Origin: Methanococcoides burtonii DSM 6242
GTDB taxonomy: Archaea > Halobacteriota > Methanosarcinia > Methanosarcinales > Methanosarcinaceae
DNA: 64,000 nt
NCBI RefSeq assembly: GCF_000013725.1
Contig: NC_007955.1
Span: 2,201,579 to 2,265,578 of the forward strand
Direction of reading: 5' to 3'
This document shows positions 35,952 to 44,332 of this stretch, piece after piece; within the stretch, counting starts at the first letter, position 1; every line of letters starts with the position of its first letter. The translations under genes were made by a program, and so were the position numbers. The notes under the pieces were generated by a model. That model was not told the DNA's origin and ran no database searches. It saw only the letters and a program-made list of their open reading frames with translations.

Positions 35952-36947
35952 CTGAAAAAAATCACAGCAATTACATTCATATCTATCATGCTGGTTGCAG
36001 CAGTTTTCCTGTCAGGATGTACTTTTGCACCCGATGATGGAACTTTGACCGAAATAAACATCGGCTATCAGCCAAGCACACACCAGATTTCATATATGAC
36101 AGCCTTTGAGAACGGCTGGTGGGCTGAGGACCTTGCACCATTTGGTATCATGAGCATAAACGAATTTGAGTTCCCAACAGGTACTCCTGAGATGCATTCA
36201 ATGATCGCAGGAAACATTGATGTTGCATACGTTGGCGCAGCACCTGTTATTTCCGCACTCAGTACCGGACTTGATGCAAAGATCGTCGCAGCAGTGAACA
36301 CACAGGGTTCTAATCTTGTGCTCAGAAATGAGTTCAAATATGATGGTCCTGCAGACCTTGAAGGTCTAAAGATAGCAACCTTCCCACCGGGAACCATACA
36401 GGATACCATCTTCAAGGAATGGTTGGTAGATAATGGTCTTGAACCTGGTACAGATGTCGAAGTTGTCGCAATGGGTCCTGGAGACGCAACTGCTGCTCTT
36501 GCAGCAGGTAAAGTAGACGGTGTATTCCTGCCACACCCAGCACCAACGTTCATTGAAGTTGAAGGTTCCGGTCGTTCAGTTGTTGCATCCGGGGAAATAC
36601 TTGCAGACCATGCATGTTGTGTGCTTGTGGTCAGTGGGGATCTTATCAGGAACAACCCTGAACTGGTCGAACAGATCGTAAAGACCCACATCAAGGCTAT
36701 AGAGTATGATAATCTCAACATCGATGATGCAGCGAACACATTTGCTAACAAGCAGGGTGTTGACAATGCAACTGTCCTTCAGTCCCTTGAAAACTGGGAT
36801 GGTGTCTGGTCAGCTGACCCACGTCCGCTTGTGGAGTCCACAGTAGAATACGCAAACTTCCAGTATGAGCTTGGTTATATCAGCAGCCAGCTTACAGAAG
36901 AGGATATCTTTGACGTGAGCTTCTACGAGAAGGTCTCTGAAGAGTGA
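35952..36947 (+). CDS. ABC transporter substrate-binding lipoprotein (SsuA/TauA/NMT1-like)
   Basis: This is a periplasmic-binding lipoprotein of the nitrate/sulfonate/taurine type. An ATG at 35988 would cut the signal peptide. The frame extends upstream through KKITAITFISIMLVAA to a CTG at 35952, which has GGAGGG six bases before it. This gives a proper lipoprotein signal with the lipobox FLSGC (cysteine about residue 20) and 331 residues. The binding-domain features are IGYQPSTHQISYM (about 37), IATFPPGTIQDT (about 140) and AAGKVDGVFLPHPAP (about 182). Permease and ATPase genes follow. The substrate is unknown. Confidence 0.87.
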   Translation: MKKITAITFISIMLVAAVFLSGCTFAPDDGTLTEINIGYQPSTHQISYMTAFENGWWAEDLAPFGIMSINEFEFPTGTPEMHSMIAGNIDVAYVGAAPVISALSTGLDAKIVAAVNTQGSNLVLRNEFKYDGPADLEGLKIATFPPGTIQDTIFKEWLVDNGLEPGTDVEVVAMGPGDATAALAAGKVDGVFLPHPAPTFIEVEGSGRSVVASGEILADHACCVLVVSGDLIRNNPELVEQIVKTHIKAIEYDNLNIDDAANTFANKQGVDNATVLQSLENWDGVWSADPRPLVESTVEYANFQYELGYISSQLTEEDIFDVSFYEKVSEE

Positions 36948-37023
36948 ACAGCAACATACATTAATGAACAGAACATATAACCTCCGAACCTGAGGGATAT
37001 CCCTCAATAATCCGGGAGGTAAC

Positions 37024-37812
37024 ATGAGTAAAGACGGCACAAAAGGACCACGTGAAAGAGGAATTGAACTGTTATCAGTTACAATGGCCATTGTTCTATG
37101 GCAACTAGTAGCAGATCTCGTGGTAAACAACAAGTTTATCCTGCCAAGCTTTACTGATGTTCTGTTCGCTTTTATCAAGATAATTGAAGGGGGTATCCTC
37201 TTTACCGATCTTGCAACAAGTCTGCTTCATTTTGGAATTGGTATCCTTTTTGCATTGTTGGTCGGAATACCCATTGGAGTTGTCATGGGCTGGTTCAAAA
37301 ATGTGAACCATGCACTGGATCCTCTCATTGAGATAATTCGTCCTATCCCACCGCTCGCATGGATCCCATTTGCCATAGTCTGGTTCGGTCTGACCCACAC
37401 TTCCGCAGGGTTCGTGGTCTTTATTGGTGCGGTCTTCCCTGTTATCATAAACACATTCGATGGCTTCAAAAGTGTTCCGAAGTTCTATGTGGAAGCTGCC
37501 AAAGTACTGGGTTGCATGAGCAGTGGATCCCTTATACGCCACGTTGCATTACCTTCTGCAATGCCTTCAATTGCTTCGGGTATCCGCATTTCCATGGGTG
37601 TTGGTTGGATGTGTCTGGTTGCAGCGGAGATGTTCGGTGTTAGTACGACCGGTCTTGGTTATAAGATCTGGTGGCACTACTATCTGCACCAGATGGATTT
37701 CGTTCTTGTTTATATGCTTATACTTGGCTTCCTGGGTCTTTTCATTGATAGACTGTTCAGGTGGTATGTCAATGGACATCTTCTTAAATGGCGTGCAGGA
37801 GTTGTGGTATAA
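37024..37812 (+). CDS. ABC transporter permease (SsuC/TauC-like)
   Basis: The 262-residue integral membrane protein has about six hydrophobic helices and the EAA loop (YVEAAKVLGCMSSGSLIRHVALPSA, about 158) that contacts the ATPase. It belongs to the nitrate/taurine/sulfonate permease group. GGGAGGT precedes the ATG. Its stop overlaps the ATPase start (TAATG), so the three genes form one operon encoding an importer for a small anion or sulfonate-like compound; the substrate is not visible. Confidence 0.93.
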   Translation: MSKDGTKGPRERGIELLSVTMAIVLWQLVADLVVNNKFILPSFTDVLFAFIKIIEGGILFTDLATSLLHFGIGILFALLVGIPIGVVMGWFKNVNHALDPLIEIIRPIPPLAWIPFAIVWFGLTHTSAGFVVFIGAVFPVIINTFDGFKSVPKFYVEAAKVLGCMSSGSLIRHVALPSAMPSIASGIRISMGVGWMCLVAAEMFGVSTTGLGYKIWWHYYLHQMDFVLVYMLILGFLGLFIDRLFRWYVNGHLLKWRAGVVV

Positions 37813-38570
37813 TGGGTGAGGTAAAAGTCTCCGGTATCTCGGTGGCGTTTGAGAAAGAGAAAGGTGAGTCCACCCTTGCACTTGATAATGTTGACCTTGA
37901 AATCAAGGACAAGGAATTTGTCTGCTTCATAGGTCCTTCCGGCTGTGGAAAGACAACACTTCTCAGGACCATCGCAGGACTTGAAAGACTGGATAAGGGA
38001 CAGATAACTCTCGATGGTGAGGACATAACCATTCCGGATTCGACAAGAGGGATGGTATTTCAGGAGTATTCTCTTTTCCCCTGGAGGACTGTCATCCAGA
38101 ACATTACCTTTGGGCCTCAAATGAATGGTATCTCCAAGAACAAAACACTTGAAGTAGCTGAAAAATACTTAAATCTCGTAGGGCTTGAACAATTTCGGAA
38201 CAGTTATCCATATGAACTTTCCGGCGGAATGCGACAGAGGGTGGCCATTGCTCGAGCTCTTGCGAACGAACCCAAGGTCCTTCTAATGGACGAACCGTTC
38301 GGGGCCTTGGATGCACAGACCAGGAATACATTACAAAAAGAGTTGCTTCAGGTTTGGGATAAGTATCAGATAACCATTGTTTTTGTAACTCACAGTGTGG
38401 ATGAAGCGGTCTTCCTTGCAGACAAGATCGTTGTAATGAGTGCAAGACCCGGCAGGGTCAAGAAAGTCATAAATGTTGATCTCCCAAGACCTCGCGAAAG
38501 GACAAGTTCTGAGGCGAATGAGTTACGTAACCAGCTTTTGAAAATGCTAGCCGAAGAAAGGCGTAACTAA
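37812..38570 (+). CDS. ABC transporter ATP-binding protein (SsuB/TauB-like)
   Basis: This 252-residue ATPase energises the importer. Walker A GPSGCGKTT (about 39), the Q-loop (VFQEYSLFPW), the signature LSGGMRQRVAIARAL (about 137), Walker B VLLMDEPFGALD (about 158) and the switch histidine in VFVTHSVDEA (about 193) are all present. The frame is open upstream to 37788, but the ATG at 37812 overlaps the permease stop by one base. It belongs to the nitrate/sulfonate ATPase group. Confidence 0.95.
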   Translation: MGEVKVSGISVAFEKEKGESTLALDNVDLEIKDKEFVCFIGPSGCGKTTLLRTIAGLERLDKGQITLDGEDITIPDSTRGMVFQEYSLFPWRTVIQNITFGPQMNGISKNKTLEVAEKYLNLVGLEQFRNSYPYELSGGMRQRVAIARALANEPKVLLMDEPFGALDAQTRNTLQKELLQVWDKYQITIVFVTHSVDEAVFLADKIVVMSARPGRVKKVINVDLPRPRERTSSEANELRNQLLKMLAEERRN

Positions 38571-38584
38571 CTTAAAAATTTTTT

Positions 38585-39031
38585 TCACATATCGGAACGA
38601 ACGATTAGTTTTGTTCCGGATTCTATTTCTTTTACATCGACCTTTCCTATAAGCTCCAAAGCAGTAGTTGCTTTAACGAAAGATACTTGACATCCTGGTC
38701 TGATGGACATCTCATTTCCACATATTGCCGATCCTCCAACTTTTACGTTGTCAAGCATTGTCAGATCGTTTGCGACATCAATGTTTCCATTTATCTCACA
38801 ACGTGTGCTTATGAGGGCATCACTTGCTTTGATATCACCTTTAACTAAAGATTCTTTTCCAAGTTGTAGTGATCCACTTACTTCCAGATCATTCCAGAAG
38901 TTCGCACCAGGCCCTACTATCATGTTACCATCTATCTTGATGCTATTTTCAAAGAATGCTTTCCTACGGACAATGTAAGTATTTGTATCTGCATGGTATC
39001 TGACAAATTTCTCATCCATCTTTATCCACAT
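38585..39031 (-). CDS. Bactofilin-like beta-helix protein
   Basis: A 148-residue protein made of short repeated turns with hydrophobic/small residues at regular spacing (FFENSIKIDGNMIVGPG, LQLGKESLVKGDIKASD, CEINGNIDVANDLTML, VKVGGSAICGNEMSI), which is the pattern of a right- or left-handed beta-helix as in bactofilins and related polymer-forming proteins. A shorter start at 39019 (MDEKF) is also possible. It lacks signal and membrane segments. It might form filaments or bind the membrane; archaeal members are poorly studied. Confidence 0.7.
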   Translation of the reverse strand: MWIKMDEKFVRYHADTNTYIVRRKAFFENSIKIDGNMIVGPGANFWNDLEVSGSLQLGKESLVKGDIKASDALISTRCEINGNIDVANDLTMLDNVKVGGSAICGNEMSIRPGCQVSFVKATTALELIGKVDVKEIESGTKLIVRSDM

Positions 39032-39138
39032 CCGTGATTTGAAAGGGCGATAGTTCTATCTCGCAGGATATATTCTATCGGTTGTTTTACTTACTGTCTT
39101 TTTATTATATATTCTATTGTTTTTTATCAGCAGTTATT

Positions 39139-39733
39139 TTAATATAATTCTACTATAATTTCATCCAGTCCTCTTTTTGGAACATGATGCCGTCCGTTCT
39201 CATCACGCCAGTATCTGATATCCTTCTCCTTTCCGGTTTCCTCGAGAACAATCTCTTCTGCCGGGATGCCCATTGCCAGTACTAGCATGATCTCGAGTTT
39301 GGGAGGTATATCAAGGTTCTTCTCTCAGCACTTCCCTGTTAACAGAACCAATGACACAGCTTCCAATACCTTTCTCCATGGCCGCAAGGCGAATGTTCTG
39401 CAAAGCAATACCTGCATCATATCTTGCATCGTTTTTTATCCTCGTATCATCTAGCATAATGATGTAAGATGCTGGTCTTTCTCCTTCGGAAGGTCCTTCC
39501 CATTCGCGAAGATAGCCTGCCCATTCAAGTTGTTCGAATATAATTGCGTTTATTCTCAGATTGGATGAAATGGTATATTTCAGTGGCTGGCTGTTGGTAG
39601 CTGAAGCTGAAATTCTTGCAATATTGACAAGTTCTGTTAATGTGTCTTTTGAAATTGTCTCGTTCTGCTTACTTCTATAACATCTGGTTTTGATAACAAG
39701 TTCACTTAGCATTCGTTTACCTTGTATTCTCAT
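39139..39733 (-). pseudogene. Frameshifted nitroreductase-family gene
   Basis: The 5' part encodes the N-terminal two thirds of an FMN-dependent nitroreductase (IKTRCYRSKQ, ARISASATNSQPLKY, DAGIALQNIRLAAMEKGIGSCVIG) and stops at LREEP. After a one-base shift near 39315 the next frame continues LDIPPKLEIMLVLAMGIPAEE, then WRDENGRHHVPKRGLDEI to a stop at 39139. Together they make a normal-length protein of about 197 residues. A single extra base (a C in the sense strand) explains the break. The gene is isolated. Either a recent pseudogene or a sequencing error. Confidence 0.85.
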
Positions 39734-39930
39734 TTATTGGGTGGTCGGAATAATGCTATTTTAAACAATTGATATATTTATCATTAAATGCTAAATCTAT
39801 GTTAAGGTGTGTGTAGGTCTTTTGGATTGTTATCAGATGTTCTAATATATTATATGAATAATATTACATAATGTAGATCTATATTTTGATCTTCTATTGA
39901 CTGTAGTTGTGAATTTTGATAATATAAAGG

Positions 39931-41914
39931 TTGACTATGTCCACGAACAGATCCTTGGTAGCAATGGATCTCATATTGTTCCATATAAGCGCAGATGGGG
40001 TCATATTAAGCTATAACTCTCCTGAAGGAATCCAATTACTCGGAGAGCCCGAATATTTCATGGGTAAGAACATAACTGATATTTTTCCTTCAGACGTTTC
40101 CAAAAAAGCCAAGAGATGCATCAAAGACGCCATGATCGCAGGCGATATGCGCTACATGCAATATCAGATCAAGTCAGGGGATGAATTGCATGATCTTGAA
40201 GCTACATTCGTTCTTGAAAGTAAAGAACGTTTTATTGTGATCATAAAGGATGTAACGGAACAATTGCTAACTCATAATAAACGGTTTGAAAGCGAAAGAA
40301 AGTATCGTCTCCTTGCTGACAATACGATCGATATCATATGGCAAATGGACATGTCTTTGTGTTTTACTTACGTCAATCGTTCAGTGCTCGATGTCACAGG
40401 ATATTCAGTGGATGAAGTGATCGGTTCTAACCTTTCGATGTTCTTTACACCGGAAGAATTTGGCAGAGTTATTAGCCTTATCAATAATGAAAAGTGTAAA
40501 AAAAGCGAAATTCTTTCTTTTGAAACTAATCTTATCTGCAAAGATGGTACTTTGCTTCCAATTGATATTGCCGGTAAGATAGTTTTCAATGAAAAACAGC
40601 TTCCAATCTGTATTCAGGGCAGAACAAGGGATATAAGTGCACATGTTGATGCAAAGAATATTTTACTTGAGAGGGAAATCCGTTTCAAGTCCTTGTTCGA
40701 GAACTCAAATGATGCGGTCTTCATTCACACATTTGATGGTACTATTCTCGATGTGAATAATAAGGCATGCGATACCCTTGGTTATTCTAAGGATTTCCTC
40801 AAAACCAAAAATATTCGGTTCCTACATTCCGATGGTTTTGATCATGAAGTAAAGGAACACATTGATGATGTTATTGAAAACAACTCCTCAAGATTTGAAT
40901 CACATTTCAAAAAAGCTGATGGTAGTATTATTGATGTTGAAGTAAGCGTTTCAGTTATCGATGAAGATAAAAAGATCATTCAGGGAGTTGTCCGTGATAT
41001 CACGGAACGAATAAATGCAGAAAAAGAGCTTCAGGAAAAAGAAAAGCGTTTTGAGACATTGGTTGCGAACATTCCAGGTGTAACATATCGTTGCAAGTAT
41101 GATGCGGATTATACAATGGAGTATATCAGCAAAGAAATAACTGCGATGACTGGTTATCCTGCATCAGATCTAATGGGGAATTCTGTTCGCACTTATTATA
41201 GTCTCATCCATCCAGAAGACGTTGAAATAGTGGCTAATGCGATTGATGCATCCTTTACAAATGACCTCCCTTATTATACGGTCGAATATCGTGTTCTCGA
41301 TTCTCAGGGCAATGTTCACCATGTCTCCGAAAGAGGTAGGTGCATCTTTGAGGGTGGGAAGGTGATGTTCCTTGATGGTATCATCTTTGATATAACTGAC
41401 AAGAAAGAGATGGATCAGAATGTTCGGCTTTTCAAGACCATCGTGAATGGAGCTGGAGATGGTATTTCCATTAAAGATGTCAGCGGTAAGATCCTCTATG
41501 TGAATGAAAATTTTGCACAGATGCACGGCTTTGGTGTTGATGAGCTTGTAGGTTCTCACATTTCTTTACTTCGGATGGATGATGTGGTATGTGAGGCTGA
41601 TCTCCAAAAAGCTTCAAAGGGTCGTGATATGACTGAAGTTATAAGGGTCCGAAAAGATAGCAGTGAATTCCCGGCGCTTATGAATTGCTTTGTGATCACT
41701 GATGATTACAACGAACCGGTATATTTCTCGAATACCGTTATTGACATAACTGAACGTAAAAGATCAGAGCTTATTACCCATCAGGCAATGGAAGTGGCCG
41801 AACATGCAAACCGTACAAAAAGTGAATTTCTTGCTAACATGACCCATGAACTAAGAACACCTCTTAATCCTGTCATCGGTTTTTCGGATGTGCTTTTAAC
41901 TGAGACATTTGGTA
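39931..41914 (+). pseudogene. Multi-PAS sensor histidine kinase, 5' part (IS-interrupted)
   Basis: This part encodes about 661 residues of a cytoplasmic kinase with a first PAS-like domain (about 10-105), four more PAS domains (about 112-230, 248-365, 370-490 and 500-615) and the start of HisKA with the phospho-histidine in [13 protein letters not shown] (about 637). The frame is cut after LLTETFG by the element at 41915-43055 and then runs a short way into it (to 41973). Deleting the element and one copy of the 4-bp repeat joins it exactly in frame to 43060-43634, making an 852-residue protein ETFGNLNDKQTKYL across the joint. Confidence 0.92.
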
Positions 41915-43055
41915 GAGAATTGCGATTAACTGCTGATTTTTTTCAAAGCAAATATTTCCAGCTAAAATTTTGAGCTTTTCTCTCTATTTCCAGCAGTTTG
42001 CTAGTATCTATTTATATACTTTCCAACTTTTTTGAATAGCTACCGCTATTCATCCTAATGATTTTCTTCTTATTGTCCTCAATTGATAGAGATTATAGCT
42101 GAATGCTGTAATCGCCATTTTGACATTTACTCTTGCCAACGTTGTTACTCTTACAAATCCTGACGTAAACACATTTTTGATAACAGCATAAGGTCTTTCT
42201 CCCTTTGCTCTTTTCCTGCTTATTCTTTTGTTTCTCATCTTATCCCTAATACCAATAGGGTGCCCTCGTACTCCCCTTTGCATAGTTGCATCATATCCTT
42301 TTGAAATTGCACCAAAGTAACCTCTATCTCTGTAAACAACTTCGCCTTCTTCAGAAAGATCCACCTGACTATCATGAACTGAGGCAGTAGTTGTCCTATA
42401 TCTCCTTATCAGATCATATTCGGTATCTTCAATGGTATGTAGTTTATATCCAAAATGTGACTTAGATGCCTTTTTTGTCCATGTACCGTCCTTACATCTT
42501 CTGGTCTTTGCTTCATTTCCACGAGGAGTATCAAGATTTGCATGTCCTGGATCAGCATGTATAAATGTTGCATCCTGAATCATACCTTGCTTGATCTTCA
42601 GACCTTTCTTATTAAGTTGTCTTTGCATTTCATTCCAGATTTCATCTTCTTTTCCTGCCTGGGAAATTCGTTCTCTAAATGCCCAAACAGTAGTATGATC
42701 TGGAATTTTTGCAGGAAAGCCCAAGAATTTCCTAAAGGAAATTCTATCAGTAGCTTGTCTTTCAAGTTCAGGGTCAGATAGGCCATGCCATTGTTGCAAT
42801 ACTAACATTTTGAGCATGACGATTTCATCAACGTTTGGTCTGCCACCGAACTCTGTTTTATTGATATACATCTCTGCTATAATTGGACGAAATGGTTTCC
42901 AATCGATGAGAGATTCAATTTCAGAGAGCTTGTCACCGAGATTTTCAAGACGTTTGTACTCTTCTTTAAAAGCAAAGTTTGTTAAGGACATAATACAAAA
43001 TTATTGTAATAGGTTATAAATATTGCTTCTGTTTGAGGGGTTTATCGGAATTCTC
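41915..43055 (-). mobile_element. IS5-type insertion sequence, 1141 bp
   Basis: The element has imperfect terminal inverted repeats: the left end starts GAGAATTGCGATTAACTGC and the right end, read inwards, GAGAATTCCGATAAACCCC. It carries one transposase gene on the minus strand. It is flanked by a GGTA duplication and interrupts a sensor kinase gene. The right 43 bp recur exactly at 63957-63999, the edge of another copy. Near-identity of ends and an intact transposase suggest recent mobility. Confidence 0.92.
42050..42991 (-). CDS. IS5-family transposase
   Basis: The 313-residue DDE transposase has an N-terminal helical domain (about 1-110, VDEIVMLKMLVLQQWHGLSD and DHTTVWAFRERI) and a catalytic core. 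The three acidic residues are the D in MIQDATFIH (about 142), the D in VVYRDRGYFGA (about 223) and the E in KRAKGERPYAVIK (about 267). The gene fills most of the element and is intact. Its start lies 64 bp from the right end. Confidence 0.94.
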   Translation of the reverse strand: MSLTNFAFKEEYKRLENLGDKLSEIESLIDWKPFRPIIAEMYINKTEFGGRPNVDEIVMLKMLVLQQWHGLSDPELERQATDRISFRKFLGFPAKIPDHTTVWAFRERISQAGKEDEIWNEMQRQLNKKGLKIKQGMIQDATFIHADPGHANLDTPRGNEAKTRRCKDGTWTKKASKSHFGYKLHTIEDTEYDLIRRYRTTTASVHDSQVDLSEEGEVVYRDRGYFGAISKGYDATMQRGVRGHPIGIRDKMRNKRISRKRAKGERPYAVIKNVFTSGFVRVTTLARVNVKMAITAFSYNLYQLRTIRRKSLG

Positions 43056-43059
43056 GGTA

Positions 43060-43634
43060 ATTTGAACGACAAGCAGACCAAGTACCTGAAAAACATTTCT
43101 TTCAGTGGAAATCATCTGCTCAATCTGATACAGGATATTTTAGATATTTCTAAAATAGAAGCTGGAAAGCTTGGGTTTACCTATGAGAAGTTCTCTGTTC
43201 CGTCTACTGTCACTGAAGTGGTATTATCGATGTCGGACTTTGCAGCAACAAAAAAGGTTTCTGTAACGGTCAACAATAATGGGGTCTCCCTGATCACTGC
43301 TGACAGGACGAAGTTCAAGCAGATACTGTACAACCTCCTGCATAACTCATTGAAGTTTTCGGCCAAAAATGGTTATGTGAAGATCCACACACAGATAATC
43401 GATGATATGCTGGAACTATGTGTTCGGGATAATGGGGTTGGTATTCCGGAGGACAAGATCGGTCATTTGTTCGATTGTTTCTATCAGGTGGACACTTCAT
43501 CTTCACGCCGTTATGGTGGAGCTGGTCTTGGTCTTACACTTGTCAGGCAGTTCGCTGATATGCATGGTGGGAATGTGCATGTGGAAAGTAAGGAGTCTGT
43601 TGGGACTACTGTCTATGTGCATATCCCAAAGTGA
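43060..43634 (+). pseudogene. Multi-PAS sensor histidine kinase, 3' part
   Basis: This fragment carries the rest of HisKA (NDKQTKYLKNISFSGNHLLNL) and the whole HATPase domain (N-box YNLLHNSLKFS, DNGVGIP, GGAGLGLTLVRQF) of the interrupted kinase. The IS end supplies an open frame with a TTG at 43023 in front of it, so a truncated HATPase-only polypeptide could be made, though I see no good ribosome binding site. Its last bases overlap the 3' end of the convergent gene at 43606. Confidence 0.9.
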
Positions 43635-44310
43635 TGAGCGAAAGTGCTGTTGCAGTAATATCTCCTTCATTCTTTCCCCAGGAACCATTGTTGTTCTGCC
43701 TGGAAATCAGCCAGTTGAGTGATTGCTTAAGTTCTTCTTTCAAACCGACAATAACCAATGCCTGTATTACAAGATTGCTGGTAGAGATGAATTTCCAACC
43801 ACCTTCTTCAGCTCTCTCCGACAATATCCATCTGGCACGTTCTTCTATAAAATCAGTGAAATGCTTATCTTTTGTCAGAGCTTCCTGCTTTGCAAGAGTA
43901 GTGATAATGAGGGATGTAGTGCCTACGTGTTCCCATTTTTCACCATAGTTCTCGACAAGCCATTTGCACCCTTTCGTTTCATGGATCTCCATCTCAGCAA
44001 GGGCGATCAATGCATAGGTTGTGTCGTAAACATCGTTTCCCCATGAACCGTTGTTCTCTCTTTTAGAAAGCAACCATTCCCCGCACTTCTCAAGATCGAA
44101 GTTGGAAGATGCAAGGCTGGAACAAGCTCTCGCAGTCTCTCTTATTGAATTGTCCCAGTTATTTTCACTTTTAAGCTGGATGAGCTTTGTAGGAAAGTCA
44201 TTTTCCACACCCCATAGTTCGTATGCAGTGATGAGGCGTGATAATCCCTTTGCAGTGGTGATCTCCTGTTCTCTTATCCACCCAAATGTATTTTTTATCA
44301 TCTCTTCCAT
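43606..44310 (-). CDS. Prenyltransferase/squalene-oxidase repeat protein
   Basis: The 234-residue protein is built from repeats of the terpene-cyclase alpha/alpha-barrel type (GEWLLSKRENNGSWGNDVYDT near 105, WILSERAEEGGWKF near 160, LNWLISRQNNNGSWGKNEGD near 205). The QxxxGSW-like repeats are the QW motifs of this fold. It lacks the DxDD catalytic motif of squalene-hopene cyclases, so it is probably not a cyclase itself. It has no signal peptide. Its true role is unknown. It follows the second nrdD gene on the same strand, 22 bp away, and may be co-transcribed with it. Confidence 0.83.
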   Translation of the reverse strand: MEEMIKNTFGWIREQEITTAKGLSRLITAYELWGVENDFPTKLIQLKSENNWDNSIRETARACSSLASSNFDLEKCGEWLLSKRENNGSWGNDVYDTTYALIALAEMEIHETKGCKWLVENYGEKWEHVGTTSLIITTLAKQEALTKDKHFTDFIEERARWILSERAEEGGWKFISTSNLVIQALVIVGLKEELKQSLNWLISRQNNNGSWGKNEGDITATALSLITLGYAHRQ

Positions 44311-44332
44311 GCGCTAAAAGATGTCTGCATCG

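Larger units (their letters stand above)
41911..43059. repeat. 4-bp target duplication GGTA flanking the IS
   Basis: GGTA occurs at 41911-41914 and again at 43056-43059, immediately outside the terminal repeats of the IS5-type element. The duplication restores the kinase reading frame when one copy is removed with the element. Confidence 0.85.
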
